NCBI GenBank assembly: GCA_021229015.1
Contig: CM037789.1
Span: 37,105,477-37,169,476, forward strand
Source of the DNA: Solen grandis
Taxonomy: Eukaryota; Mollusca; Bivalvia; Adapedonta; Solenidae
Direction: 5' to 3'
DNA: 64,000 nt
The notes under the pieces are model-generated. The model saw only the letters and a program-made list of their open reading frames with translations. It was not told the origin of the DNA and did not search any database. A program made the translations under genes and the position numbers. Positions 25,401 to 34,079 of this stretch are shown here, one piece after another (positions within the stretch are counted from its first letter, which is position 1; each line of letters begins with the position of its first letter).

Positions 25401-28400
25401 CTAGGAACTACTTTTTTAAAGGGTATGTATATGGGAATGTAACAGCAGTTAGCAAAAATTTAGAAAATTTGTTCTGGGTGAATATGGTATATATCTCATC
25501 CAACTTTTTGATGAGATATATTCAATATCAACTCAAAACAAATATCCTCTATGTAATGATCTTAGATTTTTTTATTAAGGATTATATGATATCCAGTTAT
25601 AATTAGAACCATCAATCAAGGTGATAAATACCCCCCCCACCCATCCCCCAACTTTTCTTTGTGCAATGTGACTGTAGAACAGAGTGTGATATGATATGTA
25701 GGGGTGGGTGATATATATCGCAATATTGAAATATATCGCAATGCCATTTGTCTGCCAATACATCGCAATATATTGTGTTTTAGTAGTTGAATAATTTTCA
25801 AGTACTAAGCAGATCTAATAAATAGAAACAAAATAGCAAACATGTTAATACAACATTAAATTTATGTATATTTCACAACTTCTGGAGAACAATTGCACAA
25901 TGGTTATGCAGAATAAACAACTATTTTGATAAACTGGTATTGGTTACTGTAAGAACAAGGCAGTCCAAAGGACAGCTATATCCCCCACCGCTGACAGAGG
26001 AGACATGTTTTTCCTCTAATGGAAATTGCCCTGCTTCTGCCAACATTTTGATGTAGTTGACTTATGAAAAACTTTCCGTTGTTCAGAAAATATAGCATGG
26101 AAACAAAAATATCCAGGAATGAACACTGAACCATCAAATGTGACCTTGAACTTGAGCCAACATGACTGTCACCTGTGTTCTGCACATTGCCTCAATTTTG
26201 TTTATAATTGAGGCAAGTTTCATTAAAATCCTTTGAGGAGTATAGGAGATATGGGGGCGGACATGAAATTGTAAGGAAATAGAAGGTTCAAACACATGAC
26301 CCTCAAGTGTGACTTTGACCCGACATGACTGCAACCTATGTTATGCACATCGTCTCAATTAGATATATATTTGAGGCAAGATTCATGAAAAAACTAAAAG
26401 GGATATAGGAGACATGGAGCGGACACAAAATTGAAATGGAAATTGAAGGTTCAAACACATAACCTTCTAGTGTGACCTTGACCTTGAGCCTACATGGCTG
26501 CCTCCTGTGTTCTGCACATAGTCTCAACTAGGTTTACATTTGAGGCAAGTTTCGCGAAAATCCTTCAAGCAGTATAGGAGATATGGAGTGGATACGAAAA
26601 CGTTACTGACGGACAGACAGACAGACGAAGGCCATTCCTATAACCCCCTCCCGCTTCGCGGCGGGGGATTAATAAACAGAAATTTGAAGTCAAAACATCA
26701 GTTGAAAACTAGAAGCAAAGAATTTTGAGATGGTAAATATCACATCTTTTATGTATGTTTTGATTTTAGGCAATATATCACAATATTAGGTTAAATTATT
26801 GCAACATATTACAATATCATTATTGCCTGCAACACCTAGTCCTAGACATAATGGAGGATGACTGTGGTTCCTATATAGCCCCTATACTTCTGTACTGTTG
26901 AAGAAAAAGACAAAAGAGGTCACCACTCAGTTATAGTTACATAGTAGTTTTCATAGGGAAGAAAGAAATACTGAGGTAAGTAGCAAATATGAATTTTAAA
27001 GAAATTTTATGGTCCCTGATGAAGAACCTAAAAAAAAAAAGAGGCCCATGATGGCCCTAAATCGCTCACCTGAGATAAATAGGTTGACCCAAGGAACATC
27101 TGTACCAATTTATTTTAAAATCTGGCTAGTAGTTTTGAAGAAGATGATTTTTAAAGTTTTCATATTTTTTTTCTTTTTGTTGCCATGGCAACAAGAGTTC
27201 TATATGGATCAAGTTTATTTTAGGAACTTTTGTGAAGGATGACCCAAGGATCATTCGTGCCAAATTTAATCAAATTCTTTCCAGTGGTTTCAGAGGAAAT
27301 GTTGATTAAAGTTTTCCCTATATACATATAAGGCAAATAAGCCCCGCCCCTGCCGGCCATGTTTTTTACGGATCGGAATAATTTTTAGCAACTTTGGTAG
27401 AGGTTGACCCAAGGAACACCTGTACCAATTTATTTTAAAATCTGGCCAGTAGTTTTGAAGAAGATGATTTTAAAGTTTTCATATTTTTTTTTCTTTTTAT
27501 TGCCATGGCAACCAGAGTTCTACATGCATCAAGTTTATTTTAACAACTTTTGTGAAGGTTGACCCAAGGATCATCCCTGCCAAGTTTAATCAAATTCTGT
27601 CCGGTGGTTTCAGAGGAGATGTTGTTTAAAGGTTTCTCTATATACATATAAGGCAAATAAGCCCTGCCCCTGGCGGCCATGTTTTTTTGCGGATCAGAAT
27701 AATTTTAGCAACTTTGGTAGAGGATGACCCAAGGAACATCTGTACCAATTTATTTTAAAATCTGGCTAGTAGTTTTGAAGAAGATGATTTTTAAAGTTTT
27801 CAAATTATTTTTCTTTTTGTTGCCATGGCAACCAGAGTTCTACATGGATCAAGTTTATTTTAGCAAATTTTGTGAAGGTTGACTTAAGGAACATCCCTGC
27901 CAAGTTTAATCAAATTCTGTCCAGTGGTTTCAGAGGAGATGTTGTTTAAAGGTTTCCCTATATACATATAAGGCAAATAAGCCCCGCCCCTGGCAGCCAT
28001 GTTTTTTTACGGATCGGAATAATTTTAGCAACTTTGGTAGAGGCTGACCCAAGGAACATCTGTACCAATTTATTTTAAAATCTGGCTAGTAGTTTTGAAG
28101 AAGATGATTTTTAAAGTTTTCATTTTTTTCTTCTTTTTGTTGCCATGGCAACCAGAGTTCTACATGGATCAAGTTTATTTTAGCAAATTTTGTGAAGGTT
28201 GACCCAAGGATCATCCCTGCCAAGTTTAATCAAATTCTGTCCAGTGGTTTCAGAGGAGATGTTGTTTAAAGGTTTCCCTATATACATATAAGGCAAATAA
28301 GCCCCGCCCCTGGCGGCCATGTTTTTTTACGGATCGGAATAATTTTAGCAACTTTGGTAGAGGATGACCCAAGGAACATCTGTACCAATTTATTTTAAAA

Positions 28401-29686
28401 TCTGGCTAGTAGTTTTGAAGAAGATGATTTTTAAAGTTTTCATTTTTTTCTTTCTTTTTGTTGCCATGGCAACCAGAGTTCTACATGGATCAAGTTTATT
28501 TTAGCAACTTTTGTGAAGGTTGACCCAAGGATCATCCCTGCCAAGTTTAATCAAATTCTGTCCAGTGGTTTCAGAGGAGATGTTGTTTAAAGGTTTCTCT
28601 ATATACATATAAGGCAAATAAGCCCCGCCCCTGGCGGCCATGTTTTTTTACGGATCGGAATAATTTTAGCAACTTTGGTAGAGGTTGACCCAAGGAACAT
28701 CTGTACCAATTTATTTTGAAATCTGGCCAGTAGTTTTGAAGGCGATGATTTTTAAAGTTTTCAAATTATTTTTCTTTTTGTTGCCATGGCAACCAGAGTT
28801 CTTCATGGATCAACTTTATTTTAGCAACTTTTGTAGAGCCTCACCCAAGGAACATTCCTGCCAAGTTTCATTAAATTCTGTCCAGCGGTTTCAGAGGAGA
28901 TGTCGTTTAAAGCAAATTGTTGACGACGGACGACGACGGACGAAGGGCGATCACAAAAGCTCACCTTGAGCACTTTGTGCTCAGGTGAGCTAAAAATAGA
29001 GCTGTCAGAGGACAGCATGCGCGACTATTTGGGAATGTTTGTTGGTTATGAAATGGAATCTATTTCAAACTATGTATCCTACTTTAAATTCAATAGTATT
29101 TTCTGTACATTTTAAGCATCCAGTGAAAGCACAAAAAAACATTGCATCCACAGCAAAAACATAGCATCTAGGACGCAGGATGAAGAGATAAAAAATATTT
29201 CACTGATCAAAAATGTTATACCTTGATAGTCTGATACCCCAAAATATGTTTATGAAGTCTAAAATCAAACCCACGCCTCAGACTGAGACACTGTGCATAC
29301 AAAACTTTAACCAAAATATCCAAGTTAGAAAAGTTAATTCAAAACATGTTCATTCACAACAAAGTTACAGCCAGGACATGATTTTTAAGGTCAACAGTGC
29401 TGTGACCTTGACCTTCAAGCTAGCAACCTGATTTTCGTTCAAGAGTTTAGACATATCATAATTTTTGCCAAGTTATTTCAAAACACAACCATTTTCAACA
29501 AAGTTAAGCCGGGACGCTTGTCGTCAATTCATGACGGGGGAGGCACATAAAATCCATGATCAATACTGATACGTAATGACATGCTGACTTACCATAAAGA
29601 GCACTGTATTGTTCCCCGAGTACATAGACCGGTTCTGATGTTTTAGGGAAGTCATCATAAGCAATGGGCCCACTCTCATAGGTCAT
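16314..29686 (-). CDS. ATG4: ATG4 autophagy cysteine protease, 5' part (4 exons)
   Basis: ATG4 is a cytosolic C54 peptidase that trims pro-ATG8/LC3 to expose its C-terminal Gly and later delipidates it. Minus-strand exons 29691-29593, 25269-25198, 23794-23696 and 16412-16314 have GT-AG junctions, all in phase 1, giving 121 residues from ATG at 29686. Residues 11-24 ([14 protein letters not shown]), 42-53 ([12 protein letters not shown]), 57-72 ([16 protein letters not shown], catalytic Cys68) and 90-121 (ending [11 protein letters not shown]) match the family, closest in layout to the ATG4A/B type. Family members are about 390 residues, so about two-thirds is missing, including the catalytic Asp and His. 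No downstream exon is visible before the SLC6 gene. Either they fall in or beyond the gap, the assembly is mis-joined, or the locus is a truncated copy. Exons show no disabling change. Confidence 0.9.
16440..18806. repeat. 64-bp minisatellite, about 37 copies
   Basis: The period is 64 bases (for example GGTATCACCCTGGTAC at 16625, 16689, 16753). Consensus elements are CCCTTGATACAGGATGGTAT, CACCCTGGTACAGTGACATA and TACCCCATACAGTGTGGTAC. Units are highly alike, with recurrent variants (CAGTGACATA versus CATTGACACA; CCCCATA versus CCAATA) and one disrupted unit near 17670. It lies inside the ATG4 intron between exons 23696-23794 and 16314-16412. Long minus-strand ORFs (up to 159 codons) arise only because the unit has no stops in any frame. 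Confidence 0.97.
19540..19800 (+). mobile_element. tRNA-derived SINE (family B), copy 1
   Basis: Head with A-box-like GCAGAGTGTCCGCC and B-box GGTTTGATCCC; body CATACCAAAGTCATAAAAAA, GACTGGTTGGCCCGGTGTCA, GGATAATGTGACTTGG, and tail TGAAATACTG...GTTAAA(ACAA)n. Shares the body with copies at 38719-39008 and 52690-52962. Confidence 0.88.
20411..20515 (-). mobile_element. SINE family B, 3'-end fragment
   Basis: GTTTGTTTATTGGGTTTAACATCCTACCGACAGTA-type tail sequence (family B 3' end, inverted) is followed by TTGAGACAGATAGAGTGCTGCC. It then merges into a CTGGTGAGCT terminus of the CTCACC-type family. A GAGCCAAGATGGCCCTGAAGACACC start at 20168 suggests the SINE tail lies inside a decayed copy of that family (20155-20525). 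Confidence 0.6.
20619..20760 (-). mobile_element. piggyBac-like MITE, deleted copy
   Basis: Inverted, shorter relative of the 21376-21617 element. It has TCCTCATTTCCAGACCACTG, GCAGCGAACAGCATAAAACC, and ends TATGAGGGAAAGGGTTAA, but lacks half of the central palindrome and one terminus. Confidence 0.75.
21376..21617. mobile_element. piggyBac-like MITE with TTAA ends and long internal hairpin
   Basis: An 18-bp perfect terminal inverted repeat, TTAACCCTTTCCCTCATA, occurs at both ends. The outer TTAA plus CCC start fits the TTAA target site of piggyBac. Inside, 21418-21482 forms a stem with 32-base arms and one mismatched pair (core GATCAGCCTGCGAGT-A-ACTCGCAGGCTGATC). Confidence 0.82.
22414..23295. 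mobile_element. 0.9-kb mariner/Tc1-like non-autonomous element, TA-flanked
   Basis: Left end CAGCAGAACTTCGATAAG and right end (inverted) CCGTAGAACTTCGATGTG, each flanked by TA (22412-22413, 23296-23297). Subterminal GTTGAAG / TCGACTCATCAAAG repeats are present. A short ORF (22432-22692) has no recognisable domain, so no transposase is visible. Confidence 0.65.
23696..23794 (-). CDS. ATG4: ATG4 exon with catalytic cysteine
   Basis: 99 bases, acceptor GGTTACAG, donor GTAGGG. It encodes [20 protein letters not shown] then [12 protein letters not shown]. The Cys in GWGCM (residue 68 here) is the family nucleophile, and the SDSGWGC context is intact. Confidence 0.95.
24418..24541 (+). mobile_element. 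CTCACC-type element, fragment
   Basis: Short decayed copy sharing CAACCAGAGTTCTGCATGGA, TCAAGTTTAT and a CTGGTGAGCTTA terminus with the 27039-28993 element. Confidence 0.6.
24731..24980 (+). mobile_element. tRNA-derived SINE (family A), copy 2
   Basis: GGGGCCTCTGTGGCCGAAAG head, B-box GGGTTCGAATCC, body GCCTTCCAGCTGGCTTGCAG and GGACGTCACTATATGACTGA. It sits back to back with the TA-flanked MITE at 24988-25163. Confidence 0.9.
24988..25163. mobile_element. 176-bp mariner-like MITE, TA-flanked
   Basis: Ends CAGTCAAACCTGTCTTAAGT and, inverted, CAGTTGAACCTATATTAGCG, with TA on both sides (24986-24987, 25164-25165). Internal inverted motifs AAGTGGTCA / TGACCACTT occur. It lies between a SINE and the ATG4 exon 25198-25269. 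Confidence 0.75.
25198..25269 (-). CDS. ATG4: ATG4 exon encoding [15 protein letters not shown]
   Basis: 72 bases, acceptor TATTTCAG and donor GTAAGG, encoding [20 protein letters not shown] then PSI, with split codons at both ends. The 176-bp TA-flanked MITE ends only 35 bases downstream of the donor side. Confidence 0.93.
   Translation of the reverse strand: MWMKYEMTLGPDSGSHTERVFLP
25700..26840. mobile_element. Composite element: TCGCAATAT-type ends with GACCTTGA tandem block
   Basis: AT-rich palindromic termini (GGGGTGGGTGATATATATCG at 25701; CAATATCATTATTGCCTGCA at about 26813) enclose three direct copies, about 170-190 bases each, of a block starting GACCTTGAACTTGAGCC (about 26140, 26310 and 26473). 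Each carries ATTGAGGCAAGTTTCAT and TATAGGAGATATGG. The block ends with (GACA)n and a GC hairpin at about 26645-26667 (CCCTCCCGCTTCGCGGCGGG). No coding. Confidence 0.55.
27039..28993 (+). mobile_element. CTCACCTGAG-type element with five 320-bp tandem units
   Basis: Same family as 14071-14440: starts AGAGGCCCATGATGGCCCTA, GCTCACCTGAG, and ends with the hairpin GCTCACCTTGAGCAC-TTT-GTGCTCAGGTGAGC then TAAAAA. The body unit containing GACCCAAGGAACATCTGTAC begins at 27086, 27406, 27726, 28046, 28366 and 28687, so the interior expanded at a near-constant 320-base step. It lies in ATG4 intron sequence between the first two coding exons. Confidence 0.85.
28994..29552 (+). repeat. Dispersed repeat beginning GAGCTGTCAGAGGACAGC
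   Basis: The hairpin-like start AGCTGTCAGAGGACAGC leads into an AT-rich body with GACCTTGACCTTCAAGC (related to the 26140-26490 block), ending CGGGACGCTTGTCGTCAATT. I recognise the style from mollusc repeats but cannot name the family. Confidence 0.4.
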
Positions 29687-29691
29687 TGTAA
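29593..29691 (-). CDS. ATG4: ATG4 exon with start codon
   Basis: The acceptor TTTCAG lies five bases before ATG (29686-29684), so a 5'-UTR exon exists further upstream and was not located. Coding 29686-29593 gives 31 residues, [20 protein letters not shown] then [11 protein letters not shown], ending with donor GTAAGTC in phase 1. EDFP-x-TSEPVWILG is the corresponding human ATG4B stretch from family knowledge. Confidence 0.9.
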
Positions 29692-29699
29692 CTGAAATT

Positions 29700-30425
29700 G
29701 TACAGATAAATAAATCGTTATAAGGAATAACATTGTTTTTTCAATATTCTAGAAGTCATTTTACTCGCTCAGTAATTGTTGGTCTGAACTGTGCTTAAAA
29801 AAAAAAAAAAATCTGAAATCAAGACAGTGACTGTGAAATGGCATTTTCAACATTTGCATTTCACATTTTTTTTTTTTTACAAAAATCTGTGTGACATTTA
29901 CTATTTTTAAAAGAATTCTTTGAAAATTTCAATGTGACATTTTATGTTAAGATGTGACTAGGCACAGGGGGCCCTGCTTTCCTATAGTCATGTTAAGATA
30001 TATGGTATTTTCTGCCTATATTCATGGGATATTTTTTTAATGATAGGAAGGGGCCTTATAGTATACAACAGAATACAATCTATGTAACTGCATGTTACCC
30101 CAAATGAAATATTTCTTTTGAAAATTATTTATAGTGTAATCTAAAATCATGAAAATTTCAAACCTGCAAATTACATTTTTAAACAACAAAAAAGAATACC
30201 CAGCATGTACACAAGAAGTCATGACTATGGTTTAAGAAAACAACAACAAAAAAAACCAAAACATACGACTACATGTACATTTGTTATGATTTAAAAAAAA
30301 GTTATGTTGAGTATATAAATAATGTTTTGGATACATGAGTGTACAAATGTTTCAATTACCTGACTAAGCTTATATAACGAAGCTGACATTTGTGTTAATA
30401 GATTGGTTGGCTAGAAAAGAGGTTG
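29700..30425. other. No gene recognised; homopolymer-rich
   Basis: Immediately upstream of the ATG4 first coding exon. Poly-A and poly-T runs at about 29798 and 29869. The missing ATG4 5'-UTR exon could lie here or beyond; no promoter signature stands out. Confidence 0.35.
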
Positions 30426-30429
30426 TTGT

Positions 30430-30672
30430 CTGGACAGTGTAGTGGTAATGTGCTTTGCTTCTCACCAATGTGTCCCGGGTTCGATTCCTGGTCACATACA
30501 CGAGAGGGTACAGTGGTCACCCGTCCAGTCAGTCACAAGTGGATTTTCTCCTTGTTCTCTGGTATCCTCCAACAATTATGACCGCACACGCCAACCATCA
30601 GAGCCATTGACAGTGATTGATATAAGTTCTCAGAACTTGTTTCATAATCAAAGTAAAATCAATAAAATTTAA
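30430..30672 (+). mobile_element. tRNA-derived SINE (family C)
   Basis: Head A-box-like AGTGTAGTGGTAATGTGC and B-box GGTTCGATTCC, body GTGGATTTTCTCCTTGTTCT and CCTCCAACAATTATGACCGC, tail (AATAAAATTTAAA). Only one copy in this window; distinct from families A and B. Confidence 0.75.
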
Positions 30673-31149
30673 ACTTTAAATTCATCGGTTCATTAAAAAA
30701 CACAAATGCATGTTTAATATCTTAGGTTATTTAACATTGTTATGTACAATTTGGACAAGTACACTGCTTGGAAATTCATATTGAGTGAGCCCTATGTCAG
30801 ACCATAATTTTATTATGATTTTCATTTGCTATGTATGAGTCTAAAACTCCAAAACTTAATATATTCTGTATAATGTACAGAGCAATATTAAATGTCTTTT
30901 TTGATACTTTATTTTTTGTTCCATACCAAAGTTATTTACTTCAGAATCTGACAACATGAACTTTTGCTTCTACACACAATAGATAACACGACAATAGATA
31001 ACACAACAATAGATAACAGAATCTACATTGTGGTGCCTGATGATCAGATTTTCGGAACTTTTTATCAATTTTTGGACTTTTGGTCTTTATCATAGGTTTT
31101 ACATGGAACCAGTGAATCCTACAATATACAGATAAAATACAGGATATCT

Positions 31150-31406
31150 GTTGTTGTTGTTGTATTTGGGTTTACCGTCGCTGCGATAGTATTTCAATCA
31201 TATAGCGACGTCCAGCTAATTACAGGTGGAGGAAGACCCTGAGTACACAGAGGTACCCGGGTAGAACCACCGACCTACCGCAAGCCAGCTGGAAGGCTTC
31301 CTCACATGAAAAATCCGAAGTCCCTACCGGGATTTGAACCCACAGTGGTGAGGGGCTGAGAGATTTGTAGTCCATGACTGTAACCACTCGGCCACGGCGG
31401 CCCCCT
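31150..31406 (-). mobile_element. tRNA-derived SINE (family A), near full length
   Basis: Minus-strand copy from (GTT)n through GGGATTTGAACCCACAGTGG and the head GGGGGCCGCCGTGGCCGAGT. Body sequence is close to copies at 7081, 14940 and 47120. It has the most intact tRNA-like head of the family here. Confidence 0.9.
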
Positions 31407-31409
31407 AAG

Positions 31410-32500
31410 GATATCTGTATGTGCATGTATCCAAAAATAGAAATATATTATTGTACAGTCAAGTGATTAAAAAAGTGCCTCTGATTGGACATAAGATACT
31501 AGGAAGAAAAATGTATAGTCATATATATCATTATTTATCAAGTTTCAAGTTTATATACTGATATTTCATATGACGTGCAAAAAAGCAAAACACAGATACA
31601 TGTAGAATATATCGTCAACAGTCCTAATTCCATGAGAGTCCAAATTCGGAGACATCATGCAGTCAACCATAGGAATTTGTTTCACAATGATTGTAAATTT
31701 GGAAATATTGCAAAAATGCATCAAAAACAGATAAAAAAAGACACTTTCTTAGCTTTTGTTAATTAAGTATTTTTAATAAAAAATTTTTTAAAAATTTAAA
31801 ACTAAATTTTTATCTGTTTGTTTATCTATCATCAAAAACGGCTGACCTTATAAATAGTACAGTTTACATGCTGTATGACATTATTGGATCAAGGACCCAA
31901 ACTGCAACCACATTGTTATATTTAATAGAGTTTATTTCATACAGTTTGTTATGTTTTAATGATGACATATTTGCTTCAAGCATTTATATAAATACAGTTT
32001 CATTTCCCTATGTCTTAAGAATATTGACTTCCTAGGAAAAATGTATTGTTTATATACTATGATTATTGCAAGGTTCAACATTGTTCCCAACAAATGCTTC
32101 TCATCCTCTGGATTACAGGTTCACATTGTCCCAACTCCCTTTGGAATACAGATATGTAATATGAATGCATATTTTAGATGCATAAGGGCCTTTTCACTAT
32201 AGAGCAAGTGCAACAGTTACCGGCACCTTAACAGTGAATGTCACACTGACCTAATCCTATGTTGAACATACATGTAAACAATGTTGTATTTCATTCTAAC
32301 ATCTTTGATTGGCTATTTGATTACTCAAAGGGTGCGTTGCAATTTTTGCATGCCATAAAATTTTAATGCAAACAATGTCACAGCATGTGATAGTTCTCGG
32401 CAGTGTGAGAAAGTTATCGGCACCTTTAATTGAAAACAATAATTAGCATTTTAATTAAGATAGGTGTGTATTTTTGGTAAATGATTTTGATATGAATCGG
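31410..32500. other. No feature recognised
   Basis: AT-rich intergenic sequence; only short ORFs without family resemblance. Confidence 0.35.
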
Positions 32501-32504
32501 TTTG

Positions 32505-32726
32505 TTAAGTTATCTTTTCTTCTTCTGCTGTATTGAATAACTCTTTCTGTCTAGAATCTTGTAGTCTTGGATGGTCATATATGTATTCATTCATGTCCAT
32601 CTTTGTTATTTTTTCTTTTATCATTTTCTTAAGTACGGGATTCCTAAAAACTCCCAATGTCTCCCTAATTATCAACCTGGCCAGTAAAGTCATTATCTTA
32701 AGATATATAAAAGAATTAAGTCTCAT
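32505..32726 (-). CDS. Unidentified ORF, possible terminal exon
   Basis: A 73-codon minus-strand frame with protein-like composition near its end (NEYIYDHPRLQDSRQKELFN...). ATAACAG just before the TTC-ATG could be a 3' splice site, so this may be the last exon of an unseen gene or a transposon relic. I do not recognise a family. Evidence is only an open frame in AT-rich DNA and a residue mix unlike its neighbours. Confidence 0.22.
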   Translation of the reverse strand: MRLNSFIYLKIMTLLARLIIRETLGVFRNPVLKKMIKEKITKMDMNEYIYDHPRLQDSRQKELFNTAEEEKIT

Positions 32727-33331
32727 GAAACTGTTATGTATAGGGTCATATGTGAAAGCACTATATTATTTACAACTGGGAAAGAGAAATCCTGGGGTAG
32801 ATAACATACAGGGAATACTCAATGTTTTTAAAGAATGTTTTAAACAGGATGACACTAATCTCTACTGAGATTAGCTCTGGTTATCCGGAGGCTAATACGA
32901 AAAAAATAACCGGAGTAGATCTCAGTAAAGATTAAGGATGACACTTGTAGGGTGGTTTCCGGTGGTATCACGGGTTCTCTGGAATCGCGGTATTGTCAGT
33001 TTGTTAGGAAAGACTTTGCCAATCGCCACCTAGTGACACCATTTTGTAAACAGGAAGTAACGATTTTAATTGAAATAAACAAAAAGTAATGTGTCTCCGT
33101 AAATGGTAAGACTGTAGTATACTGTATACTGACTTTCAGCCATCACGCTTATGCTTACCACCCTATGTCCGCTAAAAACGTTTTATAACATAAATAATGA
33201 ATTGAAAAACTCGCCAAATGCTAGATCTTCGTCTGCTGCATTGTTTTATGAATGAGGATTGTTTTGATCATGTAGCAACACCTGTAGGTGGAGCAAGCGG
33301 TCTTTTTTCAAGAAATACCGTGATACCAGTG

Positions 33332-34070
33332 GATTATGGGTCGTTTCGCCCCATTTCCCTTTCGCCCTCCTTTCGCCCTATACCCTTTCGCCCTAATTCC
33401 CTTTCGCCCTAAAATGTGAGTCTGTTCGCCCTATTGTTATTTTGCTGGATTTGAATGAAATAATATATAAATGTTTGTGATTCGGTTGTATTTTTTATGT
33501 ATGTTTTTGAAAAAAATTTGGTTCCAGTCCTACAATTATTGCTTCGGAATGGCAATTTCAATTTTTTTTTTACATCTAATATACACTTACATTGGCGGTG
33601 TATTTATAATTAAAGAAATAAATAAATTCACTGTTTATTTCGTTATTAGCCCTTATTTAATTCATGTTCATCCCTACTTATCATAAATGAAAGAGACAGG
33701 GTGTAAAAAATAAGTATGTTAAATGAGACAATATGAACGCCGAAAATACTGTAGGTTGTACATAATTAACATCTAACCCTGCTATGGCATGTGTTCACAC
33801 CTACAGCACGTGTGTGTTTTCAGAAGGAAGATGTCACCTTTATTATGATCATTACACCTATATACTTTGTACTTTATACCTATACTTGTTGAATGAATAA
33901 AATTATATTTATTCATCACCAACCGTAATATCCATTTTGTTTATTAATTTATAACTTTACTAGGGCGAATGAACCCACTATGTGGGCGAATGAACCCACA
34001 TTGTAGGGCGAACCGACTCGGGCAAACTGACTCGGGCGAAAGTGTACTTGGGGCGAATGAACCCGATACC
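33332..34070. mobile_element. Foldback-like element with 9-bp target duplication
   Basis: ATACCAGTG flanks it exactly (33323-33331, 34071-34079). The left arm has about six TTTCGCCCT units between 33346 and 33430. The right arm (about 33960-34070) has complementary AGGGCGAATGAACCC units. The middle is AT-rich and without a coding ORF. A third element in this window built from short repeated units in inverted arms. Confidence 0.75.
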
Positions 34071-34079
34071 ATACCAGTG

